Assembly: GCF_039535785.1 (NCBI RefSeq)
Contig: NZ_BAAAXV010000001.1
Location: 1,736,001-1,800,000 of the forward strand
Reading direction: 5' to 3'
DNA from: Nonomuraea helvata
Lineage (GTDB): Bacteria; Actinomycetota; Actinomycetes; Streptosporangiales; Streptosporangiaceae
Length of the DNA: 64,000 nucleotides
In this document: piece after piece, positions 1-9,020 of the stretch
How the letters are laid out: each line of letters opens with the position of its first letter
Position numbering within the stretch: position 1 is the stretch's first letter
Position numbers and translations under genes: made by a program
The notes under the pieces: model-generated
What the model was told of the DNA's origin: nothing
Databases searched by the model: none
The model's input: only the letters and a program-made list of their open reading frames with translations

Positions 1-1200
1 ACCGGTCCGCGCGACGTCGCCGGCGGGCGTGCCCGGGGCGATGGGCAGGCCGTCGAGCCGTTCGAGGGCGTCCTGGCCGTAGCCGCGGGAGCCGATGACC
101 CGCATCCTGCCGCCCTCGGCTATCAGGATCGCCATGGCCTTGACCTTGAACACCGGCATGACATGGTCGGCGGCCAGATCGATGATCTCCGGTACGCTCA
201 GCGCCCGGGTCAGCGCCACCGCCAGCGGGAGAAAGCTGTAGAAGACCTCCGCCCGCGTGCGGGCCTCCCGGCCCGATTCGGGCTCGGTCATGTGGGCGGG
301 GGCCTGCTGGCCCACGCCGAGGGGAGCGATCCGCAAGCTGATGCCGCACGGATCCGGATACATGCGGAACTCCATCATGCGGCCGTCGGGAGATCGGGCC
401 ACGCACGAGGTCGCCCGCTGGCTGACCACGGCGCCGCGGCAGCGGTCCTCGAACAGGGGATCCTTCAGCCAGGGCGCCGCCTCCCACAGCGGCCTGCCCA
501 GCAGGGCCGTCACGTCTCCGTCGAAAAGCTCGGCCGCCGCGGCGCTGACGAACGTGATGCGGCCCTCCAGATCCAGGGAGAGACAGCCCACGTGGAGCTG
601 ATCGAGATAGCCGCAGACGACCGCCTCGGGATGTCGTTCGGGCCCTCGACGCGGCGCCGGAGCCAGGACGCGTGGTTCGCCGGCGAGGCTCGGCACGCGA
701 TCGACCGACTGCTGGAGGATGGCGGCGATCTTGTCACTGGCCAAGATGAGGGCCTGCCTCTCGTGCGGGGCCAGATCGCAGGCGTGCGACTCCGGCCAGA
801 TCAGGAGGAACACGCCCCACAGGCGCGAGCCGGTCATGATGGGGGCGGCGGCGATGGCGAAGGAGTACGGCGCGGCGAGCGCGGTCGCCGGGAAGCGCCG
901 GGCGAGATCTTCGTGGTCGGGCACCCAGACCAGCCGGCGTTCTTGGGCGGCGGCCGCCACCGGGGTGCCGGCGTTCACCCTGACCCTGGTCCAGGGCTTG
1001 ACGATCTGGGCCGGCAGGCCGACCTCCACGTCCATGACGAGGACGGGTTCGGTTTCCGACAGGAGGTAGACGACGCCGATGTGGGCTCCGGACTCGCGTA
1101 CCGCCTGGAGGAGCACCTCATCCGCCTCGTACCCCTGCCGTGGCGCCGGATAATCCGCTCCACCCTGCGACAACGGTGCCGCATGCGAAGAAAAACCCAT
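1..1200 (-). CDS. GAF/PAS sensor protein, 3' end beyond window
   Basis: Reading the minus strand from an ATG at 1200, the frame stays open for 400 codons to the window edge, so the C-terminus is missing. About residues 25-175 look like a GAF domain (stretch HIGVVYLL, later LWGVFLLIWPESHA). About residues 195-300 look like a PAS domain (LSLDLEGRITFVSAAAAELF). A second GAF domain seems to begin near residue 320 (AEVFYSFLPLAVALTRALS). In actinomycetes this order usually precedes a SpoIIE/PP2C phosphatase or a histidine-kinase ATPase domain, so a signalling role is likely. The output domain is not visible. No strong ribosome binding site precedes the ATG. Confidence 0.8.
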   Translation of the reverse strand, partial: MGFSSHAAPLSQGGADYPAPRQGYEADEVLLQAVRESGAHIGVVYLLSETEPVLVMDVEVGLPAQIVKPWTRVRVNAGTPVAAAAQERRLVWVPDHEDLARRFPATALAAPYSFAIAAAPIMTGSRLWGVFLLIWPESHACDLAPHERQALILASDKIAAILQQSVDRVPSLAGEPRVLAPAPRRGPERHPEAVVCGYLDQLHVGCLSLDLEGRITFVSAAAAELFDGDVTALLGRPLWEAAPWLKDPLFEDRCRGAVVSQRATSCVARSPDGRMMEFRMYPDPCGISLRIAPLGVGQQAPAHMTEPESGREARTRAEVFYSFLPLAVALTRALSVPEIIDLAADHVMPVFKVKAMAILIAEGGRMRVIGSRGYGQDALERLDGLPIAPGTPAGDVARTG

Positions 1201-1353
1201 ATAACGACCGTAAGAGGGCCGCGCCTGAGGCAAGAGACCCCATTGCCAGATCCTGGCCGCCAACTGGGTGGAAAATGGGCGATTTGCAATGTTCCACACA
1301 TGCCTCCCAGAATCTCCGCGTAACAATCTTGCAAAGGACTCTTCACCAGCTGT

Positions 1354-1398
1354 GTGTGACCGGTCACACTGTTGTCTCAATGATGTGACCGGTCACAT
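1354..1398. promoter_or_regulatory. Twin palindromic operators, LacI-type
   Basis: Two perfect palindromes share the core TGTGACCGGTCACA (1355-1368 and 1384-1397); each extends to 16 bp of symmetry. Their centres are 29 bp apart. A central CG flanked by inverted arms is typical of LacI-family operators. They lie 56-100 bp upstream of the glycosidase start, so a sugar-responsive repressor probably binds here. No LacI gene is adjacent. Confidence 0.75.
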
Positions 1399-1453
1399 AT
1401 CCCGTTGGGCGTCCCCTTCGGCGAATCCGTCCTGCTGCAGGAGAGAATCACCC

Positions 1454-3952
1454 ATGCACCGACCCTCCGACGTCGTCACCGTCGACTTCGCGCAGCGCAC
1501 CGGCCCCGTCCACGGCGGAGCGACCGGCATGCTCTACGGCCTGTCGGACCCGGGGGTGCCGGGAGACGCCCTGCTCGCCGGCGCCCGGCCGCGCACCGTC
1601 GCGCAGAAGGCGCCGGACGGCGACCAGCACCCCAACGGCGACGCCCTCGCGATCGCGGACGGCTTCTTCGCCGCGGGCGGCGAGGAGATCGTCGTTTACA
1701 TGCAGGACGTCTACAGCCAGTGGCCCTACGAGAACCGCGGCATCGACGACTACCTCGCGAAGGTCGACACGATGGTCCGCAAGGTCGTCCGGGAGCGGCC
1801 GCACGACAAGGGCAGGTTCGTCTGGGTGCCCTTCAACGAGCCTGACGGCATCTGGTACCAGGACTGGGCGGCCGCCAAGGAGAAGTTCTTCAGCGACTGG
1901 CAGGTGGTGTTCGAACGCATCCGCTTGATCGACCGAGACGCCAGGATCGTCGGCCCGAACGAGGCCGACTACAACCCCGGCCGGCTGCGTGACTTCCTCA
2001 CCTGGGCCAAGGACCACAACTCCCTGCCGGACATCATGAGCTGGCACGAACTGTCGCGCAGCCGGCTCGCCGACTACCGGGGCCACTACGAGCACTACCG
2101 CCAGATGGAACGCGACCTGGGCATCGGCCCGCTGCCCATCAACATCGACGAGTACGGCAACCGCCGCGACATGTCCGTCCCCGGCCAGATGATCCAGTGG
2201 ATCTCGCTGTTCGAGGACACCAAGGTCGACGCCGACATGGCGTACTGGACCTATGCCGGCAACCTCGACGACCACGCGGTGCGCACCCGGCAGGCCAACG
2301 GCGGCTGGTGGCTGCTCAAGTGGTACGCGGACCTGACCGGGCAGACGGTCCAGGCGGTCCCGCCGCAGCTGAGCGTCGCCGACACGGTCCAGGCCGTCGC
2401 GGCGATCGACGAGTCCGCCCGGCGCGGCACCATCCTGGTCGGCGGCGGCTCGGAGCCCGTCAGGCTCGACATCTCCGGGCTCGACCCTGCCGTCTTCGGC
2501 AAGCAGGTCGACGTCCTCGTGTCCAGGACCACCTGGACCGGGTACGAGGGCGACGCGCTCCAACCGCCGGTCATCGCCGCGCGGCGCACCGGCGTGTCGG
2601 CGGGCAGGCTGCAGGTGGACCTGCCCGGCGGGGACGTGATGGCCGCCTACCGGGTCACCGTCGTCCCCGCAGGCGGCGGCGCGCCGGAGCCGGACGCCCC
2701 CTGGACGGTCTCGGTCGAGGCGGAGTCCGCCACGCTCCACTCGGCCCAGGCCTTCGACCAGGACACGACGGCGGACCCCCAGCTGTACGCGACCTCCGGC
2801 AAGCGGCACGTCGGCGCCATGAACAAGGTCGACTCCGCTGTGACGTTCGCCGTCACCGTGCCCCGCGACGGCCGCTACCGGCTGGGGATCCACCAGGGCG
2901 CGAACAAGGCGCCCGGCAGGCACGCGCTGTTCGTGGACGGCGCTCTCGACCAGATCGTCCAGTACTCCGCGAACCTCGGCTGGACCTACCGGGGCCGCAC
3001 CGACGTGGAGCTCCAGCTGACCGCCGGCACGCACCAGCTCTCCCTGCGCACCAGCGCCGACGGCACGAACCTGCTGCCGGGCAGCGACATCACGCTCGAC
3101 AGGTTCGACCTCACCGAGGCCGGTGCGGCGGAGCGGGCGGCGTACCCCGCCGACGAGGCGCGCCTGTCCGGCGGCGCGCGGATCACACGGCACGGCACGG
3201 GCCCCGCCATCGCCCTGGGCGGCGGCGCGCGTGCCACGTTCTTCGTCGCCGCGAGCGAGTTCGGCTACTACGACCTGGAGCTCGCCTACCGGGCACGCGG
3301 GACGGGCGGCCTCCGGGTGCTCGTGGACGGGCGTGAGATCCCCGGCCTGCGGGCACCGCACCCCGGGGAGGCCTCCTCGCGGGCGCGGGTGTACCTCCCG
3401 GCCGGCATCTCCGAGGTCCACGTGGGCGGCCCGGCCGGCCTGGAGCTGCGCGGCCTCACCACGGCACGGGCCGGCCAGGCGGACACGGCCGTGCACCGGG
3501 TCCAGGCCGAGCAGGCGCAGCTTGCCGGGACCGCGCAGGTGGTCGACGTCCCGGCCACGAGCGGCTCGAACGCCTCGGGGAACGCCTATGTCGGGCAGAT
3601 CGGCAACGGCGCGGGCAACACCGTGACCCTCCCCCGCCCTGACGGGTTCGGTCCCGGCGAGTACGTCCTGACCGTGCATTACGCCAACGCGGACAGGAAC
3701 CGCGGCCATCCGTACAACACGGACGTCATCAGCCGGTTCCTCGACATCACCGAGACCGGCGGCTCGACGACACGCGGTGTGTTCCGGCACACCTACGCGT
3801 GGGACAACTTCTGGCCGCAGGCGACACCGATCACGCTCACGACGGAGCAGGGCGCGATCGTCCTCGGCAACGCGAAGGCGTACGGGCCGAACATCGACCG
3901 GTTGGAGCTGGCGCGGCTGGTGCTGGAGGTGGACAACCGGCCGCGCGACTGA
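1454..3952 (+). CDS. GH39-like glycoside hydrolase with C-terminal carbohydrate-binding domains
   Basis: A protein of 832 residues. Residues about 1-310 form a TIM-barrel-like glycosidase with FNEPDGIWYQ (E129, likely acid/base) and NIDEYGN (E233, likely nucleophile), as in clan A families such as GH39. A beta-rich linker follows. A CBM35/CBM6-like module sits at about 430-560 (WTVSVEAESA), and a further beta-sandwich module at about 690-830 (HRVQAEQAQL ... NIDRLELARL). The start at 1454 is chosen because AGGAGAG lies 8 bases upstream; a longer open frame from 1268 would run through the operators. No signal peptide is visible, so export is unclear. Likely substrate: xylan- or glucuronoxylan-type oligosaccharides (inference). 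Confidence 0.8.
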   Translation: MHRPSDVVTVDFAQRTGPVHGGATGMLYGLSDPGVPGDALLAGARPRTVAQKAPDGDQHPNGDALAIADGFFAAGGEEIVVYMQDVYSQWPYENRGIDDYLAKVDTMVRKVVRERPHDKGRFVWVPFNEPDGIWYQDWAAAKEKFFSDWQVVFERIRLIDRDARIVGPNEADYNPGRLRDFLTWAKDHNSLPDIMSWHELSRSRLADYRGHYEHYRQMERDLGIGPLPINIDEYGNRRDMSVPGQMIQWISLFEDTKVDADMAYWTYAGNLDDHAVRTRQANGGWWLLKWYADLTGQTVQAVPPQLSVADTVQAVAAIDESARRGTILVGGGSEPVRLDISGLDPAVFGKQVDVLVSRTTWTGYEGDALQPPVIAARRTGVSAGRLQVDLPGGDVMAAYRVTVVPAGGGAPEPDAPWTVSVEAESATLHSAQAFDQDTTADPQLYATSGKRHVGAMNKVDSAVTFAVTVPRDGRYRLGIHQGANKAPGRHALFVDGALDQIVQYSANLGWTYRGRTDVELQLTAGTHQLSLRTSADGTNLLPGSDITLDRFDLTEAGAAERAAYPADEARLSGGARITRHGTGPAIALGGGARATFFVAASEFGYYDLELAYRARGTGGLRVLVDGREIPGLRAPHPGEASSRARVYLPAGISEVHVGGPAGLELRGLTTARAGQADTAVHRVQAEQAQLAGTAQVVDVPATSGSNASGNAYVGQIGNGAGNTVTLPRPDGFGPGEYVLTVHYANADRNRGHPYNTDVISRFLDITETGGSTTRGVFRHTYAWDNFWPQATPITLTTEQGAIVLGNAKAYGPNIDRLELARLVLEVDNRPRD

Positions 3953-4079
3953 CCCGTACCGTCACCGGCGCACCCCCCGAAGGCTGTAGAGGGATCTTCT
4001 TTTCGGTAAGCACAGTCCCCAGAATGATCAACCCATGTTAGAAAGGGGCTCGCGTTTCTGGGACGAGGTGTGCTGGGTG

Positions 4080-5702
4080 ATGGACGACGTGCTCCGTGCG
4101 ATGGCCGAGAAGATCTCGGCGGGGGCGCCCTCCGGGTGGCGGCGGGCGGAGCTGCGCGGGTTCGCGACCGGTCGCGGCGGGTCGGGGCACCGCGGCCTGA
4201 GGTTCGAGCCCGGGGGCATGGGTGACGACGTCGACGTGCACCCGGAGCTGACCGCGCTGCACGACCTCGCGGGGGCGCCGAACGGGCGGCTCACCGTCGA
4301 GCTGGTCGTCGAGGCCAGGGGCCGGTACGAGGCGGTGATCAGCCGGTCGCTGGAGCGCGACGAGGGCAACGGCTTCCTTTACGTGCTCGATCCCACCGCC
4401 CTGCCGGCCGAGCCGGGCACGTTCCAGGAGGGCCCGGCGAACGCCACGCCCGCCGGAGACCCGCGCGAGGCGGTCGCCCTGCTCGGGGCGTACTTGAGCG
4501 AACGCGACCGGATCCTGGGCTGGGACACGTACGCGCCGCCGCCCGCGCTTCCCGTGGCCCGCCGCACCCGGCTGGAGGCGCGCCTGCCGGCTGCGCTCCC
4601 CGACGACCTGCGCGCCCTCTACACGCATGTGGACGGCGACGGCGGCGAGGGCCTGCTGGACCGGCATCCGTGGTTCGGCCTCGAACTGCTGGAGAACCAG
4701 AGCAGGCGGGAGAACCGGTGGTGGGCGGCGGGCCGCGCCTGGCGCGACCACCTGGCGAGTCCGGTCATCAGCAGCGCGGGCGCGCCGCTGGCGGTGCGCC
4801 GGATGTCGGACCATCCGCGCTGGATCCCGTTCGCCACCAGCACGGGCGGCGACTTCCTGGCCGTGGACCTGGCGCCGGGACCGGGCGGACGCCCCGGCCA
4901 GGTCATCCGCATGGGGCTGCACCACGACGGCGGCCCGGCCTACGTCGCCGATTCGGTGACCGGCCTGCTGCGGCGGCACGTCGAGGCGCTGCGGTCGGGC
5001 GCCTACGAGGTGATGCCGAACGGGCTCTGGATCGACCTCGGCAAGCCGGGCCCGGACGCGCATGAGGAGTCACGCTCGCTGACGGTCGCGGGCGCGGACG
5101 CGGCGTCCCTGCGGGGCATGCACCACGGGATCGAGCGGTTATCGGTGGTCAACGCCCCTTGGACCGATTTCGGGGCGGTACGAGGCGCGCCGGCGCTGTG
5201 GGAGGCCAGGGTGGAGAACTGCCCGGGAGCCGACCTGGCGCCGCTCCGGGACACGCCGGTGGAGCTGCTGGACCTGTCCATGGACACGATCGACCTGGCG
5301 CCGCTGGCCGGCCACTCCACGCTGCGGATGCTGGTGCTGAGAACCGGGCGACCCGTGGACCTGACGCCGCTGCTGTCGTGCCCGCGGCTGTACGGGCTGG
5401 ATCTGTCCACGGCGCCGATCCGCGACCTCGGCGTGCTCGGCGAGCTGCGGGGCCTGCTCTACCTGCGGCTGCGCCGCGCGCAGTGGGAGGAGCTGTGGAA
5501 GCGGGCCGGTCACCCGGCGGGGCTCGCGGCGGCCGGGCTGGCCGCGGAGCCACGCCGGGAGAAGGCCTGGTGGTGGTCGGTCGACAGGTCCTACCACGCC
5601 CCGGAGCCGTCACCGCGGACGGCGGCGAGCTGGGCGATCGACCTGGCCGGGGAGCACGCCGACGTGCTGGTGCGCACGGGCCGCCACACCCGGTCGCGCT
5701 GA
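4080..5702 (+). CDS. SUKH (SMI1/KNR4) domain protein with leucine-rich C-terminal part
   Basis: The 540-residue protein has an alpha/beta N-terminal region. A central SUKH-like stretch follows at about 165-290 (LPAALPDDLRALYTHVDGDG, a tryptophan-rich loop, then HPRWIPFATSTGGDFLAVDL). The C-terminal region has irregular leucine-rich repeats (VELLDLSMDTIDLAPLAGHS and similar). SUKH proteins are common immunity proteins against contact-dependent or secreted toxins, but no toxin gene is next to it. The ATG at 4080 (GAGG 11 bases upstream) is preferred; an ATG at 4035 in the same frame lacks a ribosome binding site. Function unproven. Confidence 0.7.
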   Translation: MDDVLRAMAEKISAGAPSGWRRAELRGFATGRGGSGHRGLRFEPGGMGDDVDVHPELTALHDLAGAPNGRLTVELVVEARGRYEAVISRSLERDEGNGFLYVLDPTALPAEPGTFQEGPANATPAGDPREAVALLGAYLSERDRILGWDTYAPPPALPVARRTRLEARLPAALPDDLRALYTHVDGDGGEGLLDRHPWFGLELLENQSRRENRWWAAGRAWRDHLASPVISSAGAPLAVRRMSDHPRWIPFATSTGGDFLAVDLAPGPGGRPGQVIRMGLHHDGGPAYVADSVTGLLRRHVEALRSGAYEVMPNGLWIDLGKPGPDAHEESRSLTVAGADAASLRGMHHGIERLSVVNAPWTDFGAVRGAPALWEARVENCPGADLAPLRDTPVELLDLSMDTIDLAPLAGHSTLRMLVLRTGRPVDLTPLLSCPRLYGLDLSTAPIRDLGVLGELRGLLYLRLRRAQWEELWKRAGHPAGLAAAGLAAEPRREKAWWWSVDRSYHAPEPSPRTAASWAIDLAGEHADVLVRTGRHTRSR

Positions 5703-5705
5703 GAT

Positions 5706-6605
5706 CTAGCCCCTCGTCGAGATCAGGTCCAGGGCGCGCTGGTGCTGCTCCGGCGAGGGCGCCCTGGTCCAGGTGATGCCGGGCAGGTTCTCGGCGAGCA
5801 TGCGCGCGAGGACGGCGGACATGACGTCCGAGGGCTCGGCGTACGCCATGTGGGGGCGCATGCCGCGGTAGCCCTCGAGCACCCGGCCGTAGTCGTACAT
5901 GAGCGTGTTGGTGAAGCGGCTGCGCTCGGCGTCGGCGCGCTCGAGCCCCTCCACGAACTCGGGCTCCGGCTCCTCGATCACCGCCTTGTAGATGTCGAGC
6001 CGGTTGCGGATCTCGCCGGGCGAGGCGTGGCTGTGCGCGTCGTCGTACATCCTCGACACGTGCCGCGGCATCTCCGTGAGCACGGTGAGCATGCCGTAGC
6101 CGCCGTCCTCGTCACCGTAGCCGCCGACGCCGCCGTCCACGCCCTGCGCGCGCGTGGCGTCCATCATCGCGCTCGAGAAGGCGTACTTGTCCAGACCGTC
6201 GACCGGCTCCTCGAGCCAGTCGTCGTTCAGGTGCAGCACTCCCCCGGTCTCGGACTGCGCGGCACGGTCGAGGAGGTGACGTACGGCGCCCGCCGGGTCG
6301 GCGACCGCTTGCGGCCCCAGCGCGGCGAACTGCTCGGCCAGCAGGAACAGCGAGACCATCATCGACGGATGGTAGACGCGCAGCGCCCCCTCCTCCCGGT
6401 GCGGGTAGACGGTGCTCTCGTCGTCGTACGCCTCCAGCCCCGCCATGAAGGCCTGCTCCTGCTCCTCGGTGAGGATGAGCTCCCAGGCCCACTTGCGCTC
6501 CACGTGGAACTTGTAGAAGTCCTCGCCCCTGAGCGGGTCCCTGAACTTCCACCACAGGGCGACGCCGACGACGAGGGCGACGACGACGCCCAACGCTATC
6601 CACAT
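5706..6605 (-). CDS. Single-pass membrane-anchored protein of unknown function
   Basis: A 299-residue protein begins with a clear transmembrane helix (WIALGVVVALVVGVALWW, residues 2-19). The rest is an acidic soluble domain rich in Glu, Asp and Tyr. I do not recognise the family. The body is largely helical (for example QAFMAGLEAYDDESTVYPHR). GGAAAGAGAG lies upstream of the ATG. It is convergent with the SUKH gene with only three bases between the stops, so the two may share termination. Confidence 0.75.
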   Translation of the reverse strand: MWIALGVVVALVVGVALWWKFRDPLRGEDFYKFHVERKWAWELILTEEQEQAFMAGLEAYDDESTVYPHREEGALRVYHPSMMVSLFLLAEQFAALGPQAVADPAGAVRHLLDRAAQSETGGVLHLNDDWLEEPVDGLDKYAFSSAMMDATRAQGVDGGVGGYGDEDGGYGMLTVLTEMPRHVSRMYDDAHSHASPGEIRNRLDIYKAVIEEPEPEFVEGLERADAERSRFTNTLMYDYGRVLEGYRGMRPHMAYAEPSDVMSAVLARMLAENLPGITWTRAPSPEQHQRALDLISTRG

Positions 6606-6719
6606 ACGAGATCGTCTCTCTTTCCGGTCCGGGGATCGGCCACAAAGAGCGGATCGTAGCGGCGAAGATCATCGTCTTACCGGAAAACCTGAGAAAACGA
6701 TCAAATATCGGCATGCGGG

Positions 6720-7088
6720 TCAGGAAGTCTCGGGCCGGCCTCCCACGTCGCCGCTGAGCGCCGCCGTGACAGCCTCTTCCACGGTGGGATGGACGTTCAT
6801 GACGTCCCACACCTTGGTGATCTGCAGCACACGAGCCGGCATGGGGTGCACCGCGGCCAGGTAGACCCCCTGCGGGTGCTCGGCGGCGTTGAGCCGTAGA
6901 AGCGTGTGGAGACCGCTGCTGTCCATGAAGCTCAATCCGCTCAGATCGAGCACCAGGGGCTGTCCCGACTGACGCATCCGCGTGGTGTACGACTCGAGCC
7001 GGTCGGCGTTGCTACAGTCGATCTCACCGGCCACGGTGATCAGCACACCCGCGATCAGCTGCCGGCACTCCAGTGTCAGAGGGGTCAT
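6720..7088 (-). CDS. STAS-domain anti-sigma factor antagonist
   Basis: A 122-residue single-domain STAS protein. The signature LDLSGLSFMDSSGLHTLLRL holds the conserved DSSG serine (near residue 57) that a serine kinase normally phosphorylates. Such antagonists bind an anti-sigma kinase when unphosphorylated and so free a sigma factor. No anti-sigma kinase is adjacent, so its partner must be elsewhere. It is transcribed in the same direction as the membrane protein downstream, with a gap of about 115 bases. Divergent from the small winged-helix gene. Confidence 0.9.
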   Translation of the reverse strand: MTPLTLECRQLIAGVLITVAGEIDCSNADRLESYTTRMRQSGQPLVLDLSGLSFMDSSGLHTLLRLNAAEHPQGVYLAAVHPMPARVLQITKVWDVMNVHPTVEEAVTAALSGDVGGRPETS

Positions 7089-7309
7089 GGCGGTTCAGTG
7101 CGCCGGTGGCGCCTGCACAGCAGTGACGAGCATGGCGTCCTCGCAGTAGGTGGTCAGCAGGGGTTTGACAACGGCGAAGGGACCGTGCGACAAGAATAAT
7201 CCCCGAAGGGGGTTACCGGAAACCCGTTTCGCCATAAGATCTTCAGGTAAACAGTTTTCGCCCGCTCCACGGGTCGGCATCCCCTGGCGCGGAGGAGGCG
7301 AAGTGAGCC

Positions 7310-7651
7310 GTGAGTACATTGGATGACCGTCCCTCCACCTGGACCTTCCTCACCCATCACGCCCGCGTGCTGGTGGAGATCGCCCGCGACCCCCAGGTAC
7401 GGCTACGTGACATCGCCGCCAGCATCGGCATCACCGAACGCACCGCCCAGAACATCGTGCGCGACCTCTACGAGGCCGGCTATCTGACCCGCACCCGCAT
7501 CGGGCGGCGCAACCACTACACCATCAACCCCGAGCAGCACTTCCGCTACCCCACCGAGGCCGGGCTGCCCATCAGCCTGCTCATCGACATGTTCACGCAG
7601 CACGACATGGCCGCCGCCGAGACCACCCCCGGCGAGCCGTCCGCGTCCTGA
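7310..7651 (+). CDS. Small winged-helix DNA-binding protein
   Basis: A 113-residue protein with a winged helix-turn-helix at about residues 15-75 (VRLRDIAASIGITERTAQNI, then wing TRTRIGRRNHYTINP), as in ArsR/MarR-like one-domain regulators. The GTG at 7310 is the start: GGAGGAGG lies at 7291-7298, and a GTG at 7303 in another frame stops after seven codons. No metal-binding cysteines are seen, so an effector cannot be assigned. Divergent from the STAS gene, which it may regulate. Confidence 0.8.
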   Translation: MSTLDDRPSTWTFLTHHARVLVEIARDPQVRLRDIAASIGITERTAQNIVRDLYEAGYLTRTRIGRRNHYTINPEQHFRYPTEAGLPISLLIDMFTQHDMAAAETTPGEPSAS

Positions 7652-7660
7652 CCGCCGGTC

Positions 7661-8287
7661 TCAGCTCAGCAGTTCGCGGGCCAGCGCCTCGCGCCACCAC
7701 CGCTCGACCCGATCGGGTGACCAGCCGCGCTCTGCGGTGAGCGTGGCGTAGACGTCGATGCTGCACAGCCCCGCGTAGACGTCGACCGCCGCCGCCACGT
7801 CCAGGCCCTCCCGCAGGACGCCCGCGGGCCACGAGGAGAACACCGCCGTCCGGGTCTCGTCGGCCCGCCTGCGACCGTCGCGGTAGACCGCCGCGAGCTC
7901 CGGCTCCGTACGGCCGGCCTCGCGCAGCAGCGTGATCACGTCGCCGGCGCGCTCGTACAGGCGCCGGTCGAAGCCCGCCATCGCGGCCAGCTGCCGCGCG
8001 GGATCGCGCTCCGCGGCCTCCAGCTCCGCGAGCTGCTGCGACGGGTCGGCCGACAGGTCGGCCGCGTCGGCCAGCGCCCGGGTCAGCCCGCCCTTGTTGC
8101 CGTACGCCGCGTAGACCGTCGGCACGGAGACCCCGGCCTCGCGCGCCACGTCGCGCACGGTGGTGGCGGCCCAGCCCTGATCGACGAAGAGCCGGCGCGC
8201 CGCACGGGCGATCTCGGCACGTGTCTCCAGCGCCTGCGTCGTACGGCGCAACGAGTCGTACCGACGCCGGCCCACCTCTGCATCCAT
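7661..8287 (-). CDS. TetR-family transcriptional regulator
   Basis: About 208 residues. The N-terminal TetR helix-turn-helix is clear (ARRLFVDQGWAATTVRDVAR, EAGVSVPTVYAAYGNKGGL). The rest is the variable ligand-binding core. Starts at ATG 8287 or GTG 8296 are both possible. It is divergent from a membrane protein, with a perfect AT-rich palindrome between them, so it probably represses that gene and itself. Confidence 0.9.
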   Translation of the reverse strand: MDAEVGRRRYDSLRRTTQALETRAEIARAARRLFVDQGWAATTVRDVAREAGVSVPTVYAAYGNKGGLTRALADAADLSADPSQQLAELEAAERDPARQLAAMAGFDRRLYERAGDVITLLREAGRTEPELAAVYRDGRRRADETRTAVFSSWPAGVLREGLDVAAAVDVYAGLCSIDVYATLTAERGWSPDRVERWWREALARELLS

Positions 8288-8313
8288 GCTCAGCACCCTA
8301 ATGATTTACGCTA

Positions 8314-8330
8314 CTTATATTGAATATAAG
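8314..8330. promoter_or_regulatory. Palindromic TetR operator
   Basis: CTTATATT-G-AATATAAG is a perfect inverted repeat of two 8-base arms around one base. It lies between the divergent TetR gene and the membrane-protein gene, 17 bases before the latter's ATG. In this GC-rich DNA such an AT-only palindrome stands out and probably overlaps a -10 element. Confidence 0.75.
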
Positions 8331-8347
8331 ACACGTATGGAGGCACC

Positions 8348-8998
8348 ATGCGCTTCTCCCGGATCAGCGGCATCGCCGCCATCGGCTTCGCCACCACGAT
8401 CGTGACCGTCAACCTCGTCCTGACCCCGGCGGGGCTGCCGCTCACCGGGGCCGCGCCGGCCGAGGTCAACGCGTTCTTCAGCGCGAAGGGCGCCCTCGTG
8501 GGGCTCGGGTCCGCGCTCACCCCCGCCGCCTGGGTGCTGGCCACCGTGTTCGGCGCGGGCGCCGTCGCCGCCCTGTGGACGTCGGAACGGGAACGGGGCG
8601 AGGCCTGGTCCCTGGTCGGGTTCACCGGCGTGGCCCTGCAGAACGTCACCTTCGCCGCGGTCATCGCCACCCGGCTGGCGCTGTCCAGAACGGCCACGGA
8701 CGCGCCCGCCGGGACCCCGGGCCTGTGGGCGTGGCACGACGGGATCTTCACGCTCAACGCCACGTTCCTGGCGATCGCCCTCGTCGGCCTGTCGGTGGCC
8801 GGGCTGCGGGCGAGGTTCATCCGGCCCTGGCACGGCGCACTGGGGTTCGTCGCGGCCGCGCTCCAGTTCGCCTCCGCCTGCCTGGCCTTCTGGATCATGA
8901 AGGAGCAGGGGCCGCTCGGGCTCATCGGCCTCGCCGGCTGGCTGCTCTGGGTGGCCTGGATCGTGGTGTACGGCATCCGCCTCGTCCGCGCGGCCTGA
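8348..8998 (+). CDS. Multi-pass membrane protein
   Basis: A 216-residue protein with about six hydrophobic helices, starting with an N-terminal one (ISGIAAIGFATTIVTVNLVL) and ending with LIGLAGWLLWVAWIVVYGIR. I recognise no catalytic motif; it resembles DUF4386-type or other small integral membrane proteins of unknown role. GGAGGCACC precedes the ATG. It is the likely target of the divergent TetR regulator, which suggests a stress- or ligand-induced membrane function. Confidence 0.8.
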   Translation: MRFSRISGIAAIGFATTIVTVNLVLTPAGLPLTGAAPAEVNAFFSAKGALVGLGSALTPAAWVLATVFGAGAVAALWTSERERGEAWSLVGFTGVALQNVTFAAVIATRLALSRTATDAPAGTPGLWAWHDGIFTLNATFLAIALVGLSVAGLRARFIRPWHGALGFVAAALQFASACLAFWIMKEQGPLGLIGLAGWLLWVAWIVVYGIRLVRAA

Positions 8999-9020
8999 TC
9001 GCGGCCCTAGGGTGGGCTTC

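Noticed and set aside
1448..3790. Long open frame (780 codons) on the minus strand opposite the GH39-like gene
   Set aside because: High-GC antisense shadow: the protein is Val/Arg/Gly/Pro-rich without any domain, and the plus strand has a clear enzyme.
7165..7200. TTGACA with downstream AATAAT as a promoter for the winged-helix gene
   Set aside because: The spacing (24 bases) is too long for a normal promoter; no better -10 was found.
7095..7319. Small minus-strand frame between the STAS and winged-helix genes
   Set aside because: Poor ribosome binding site, no recognised features, and it covers what should be the divergent promoter region.
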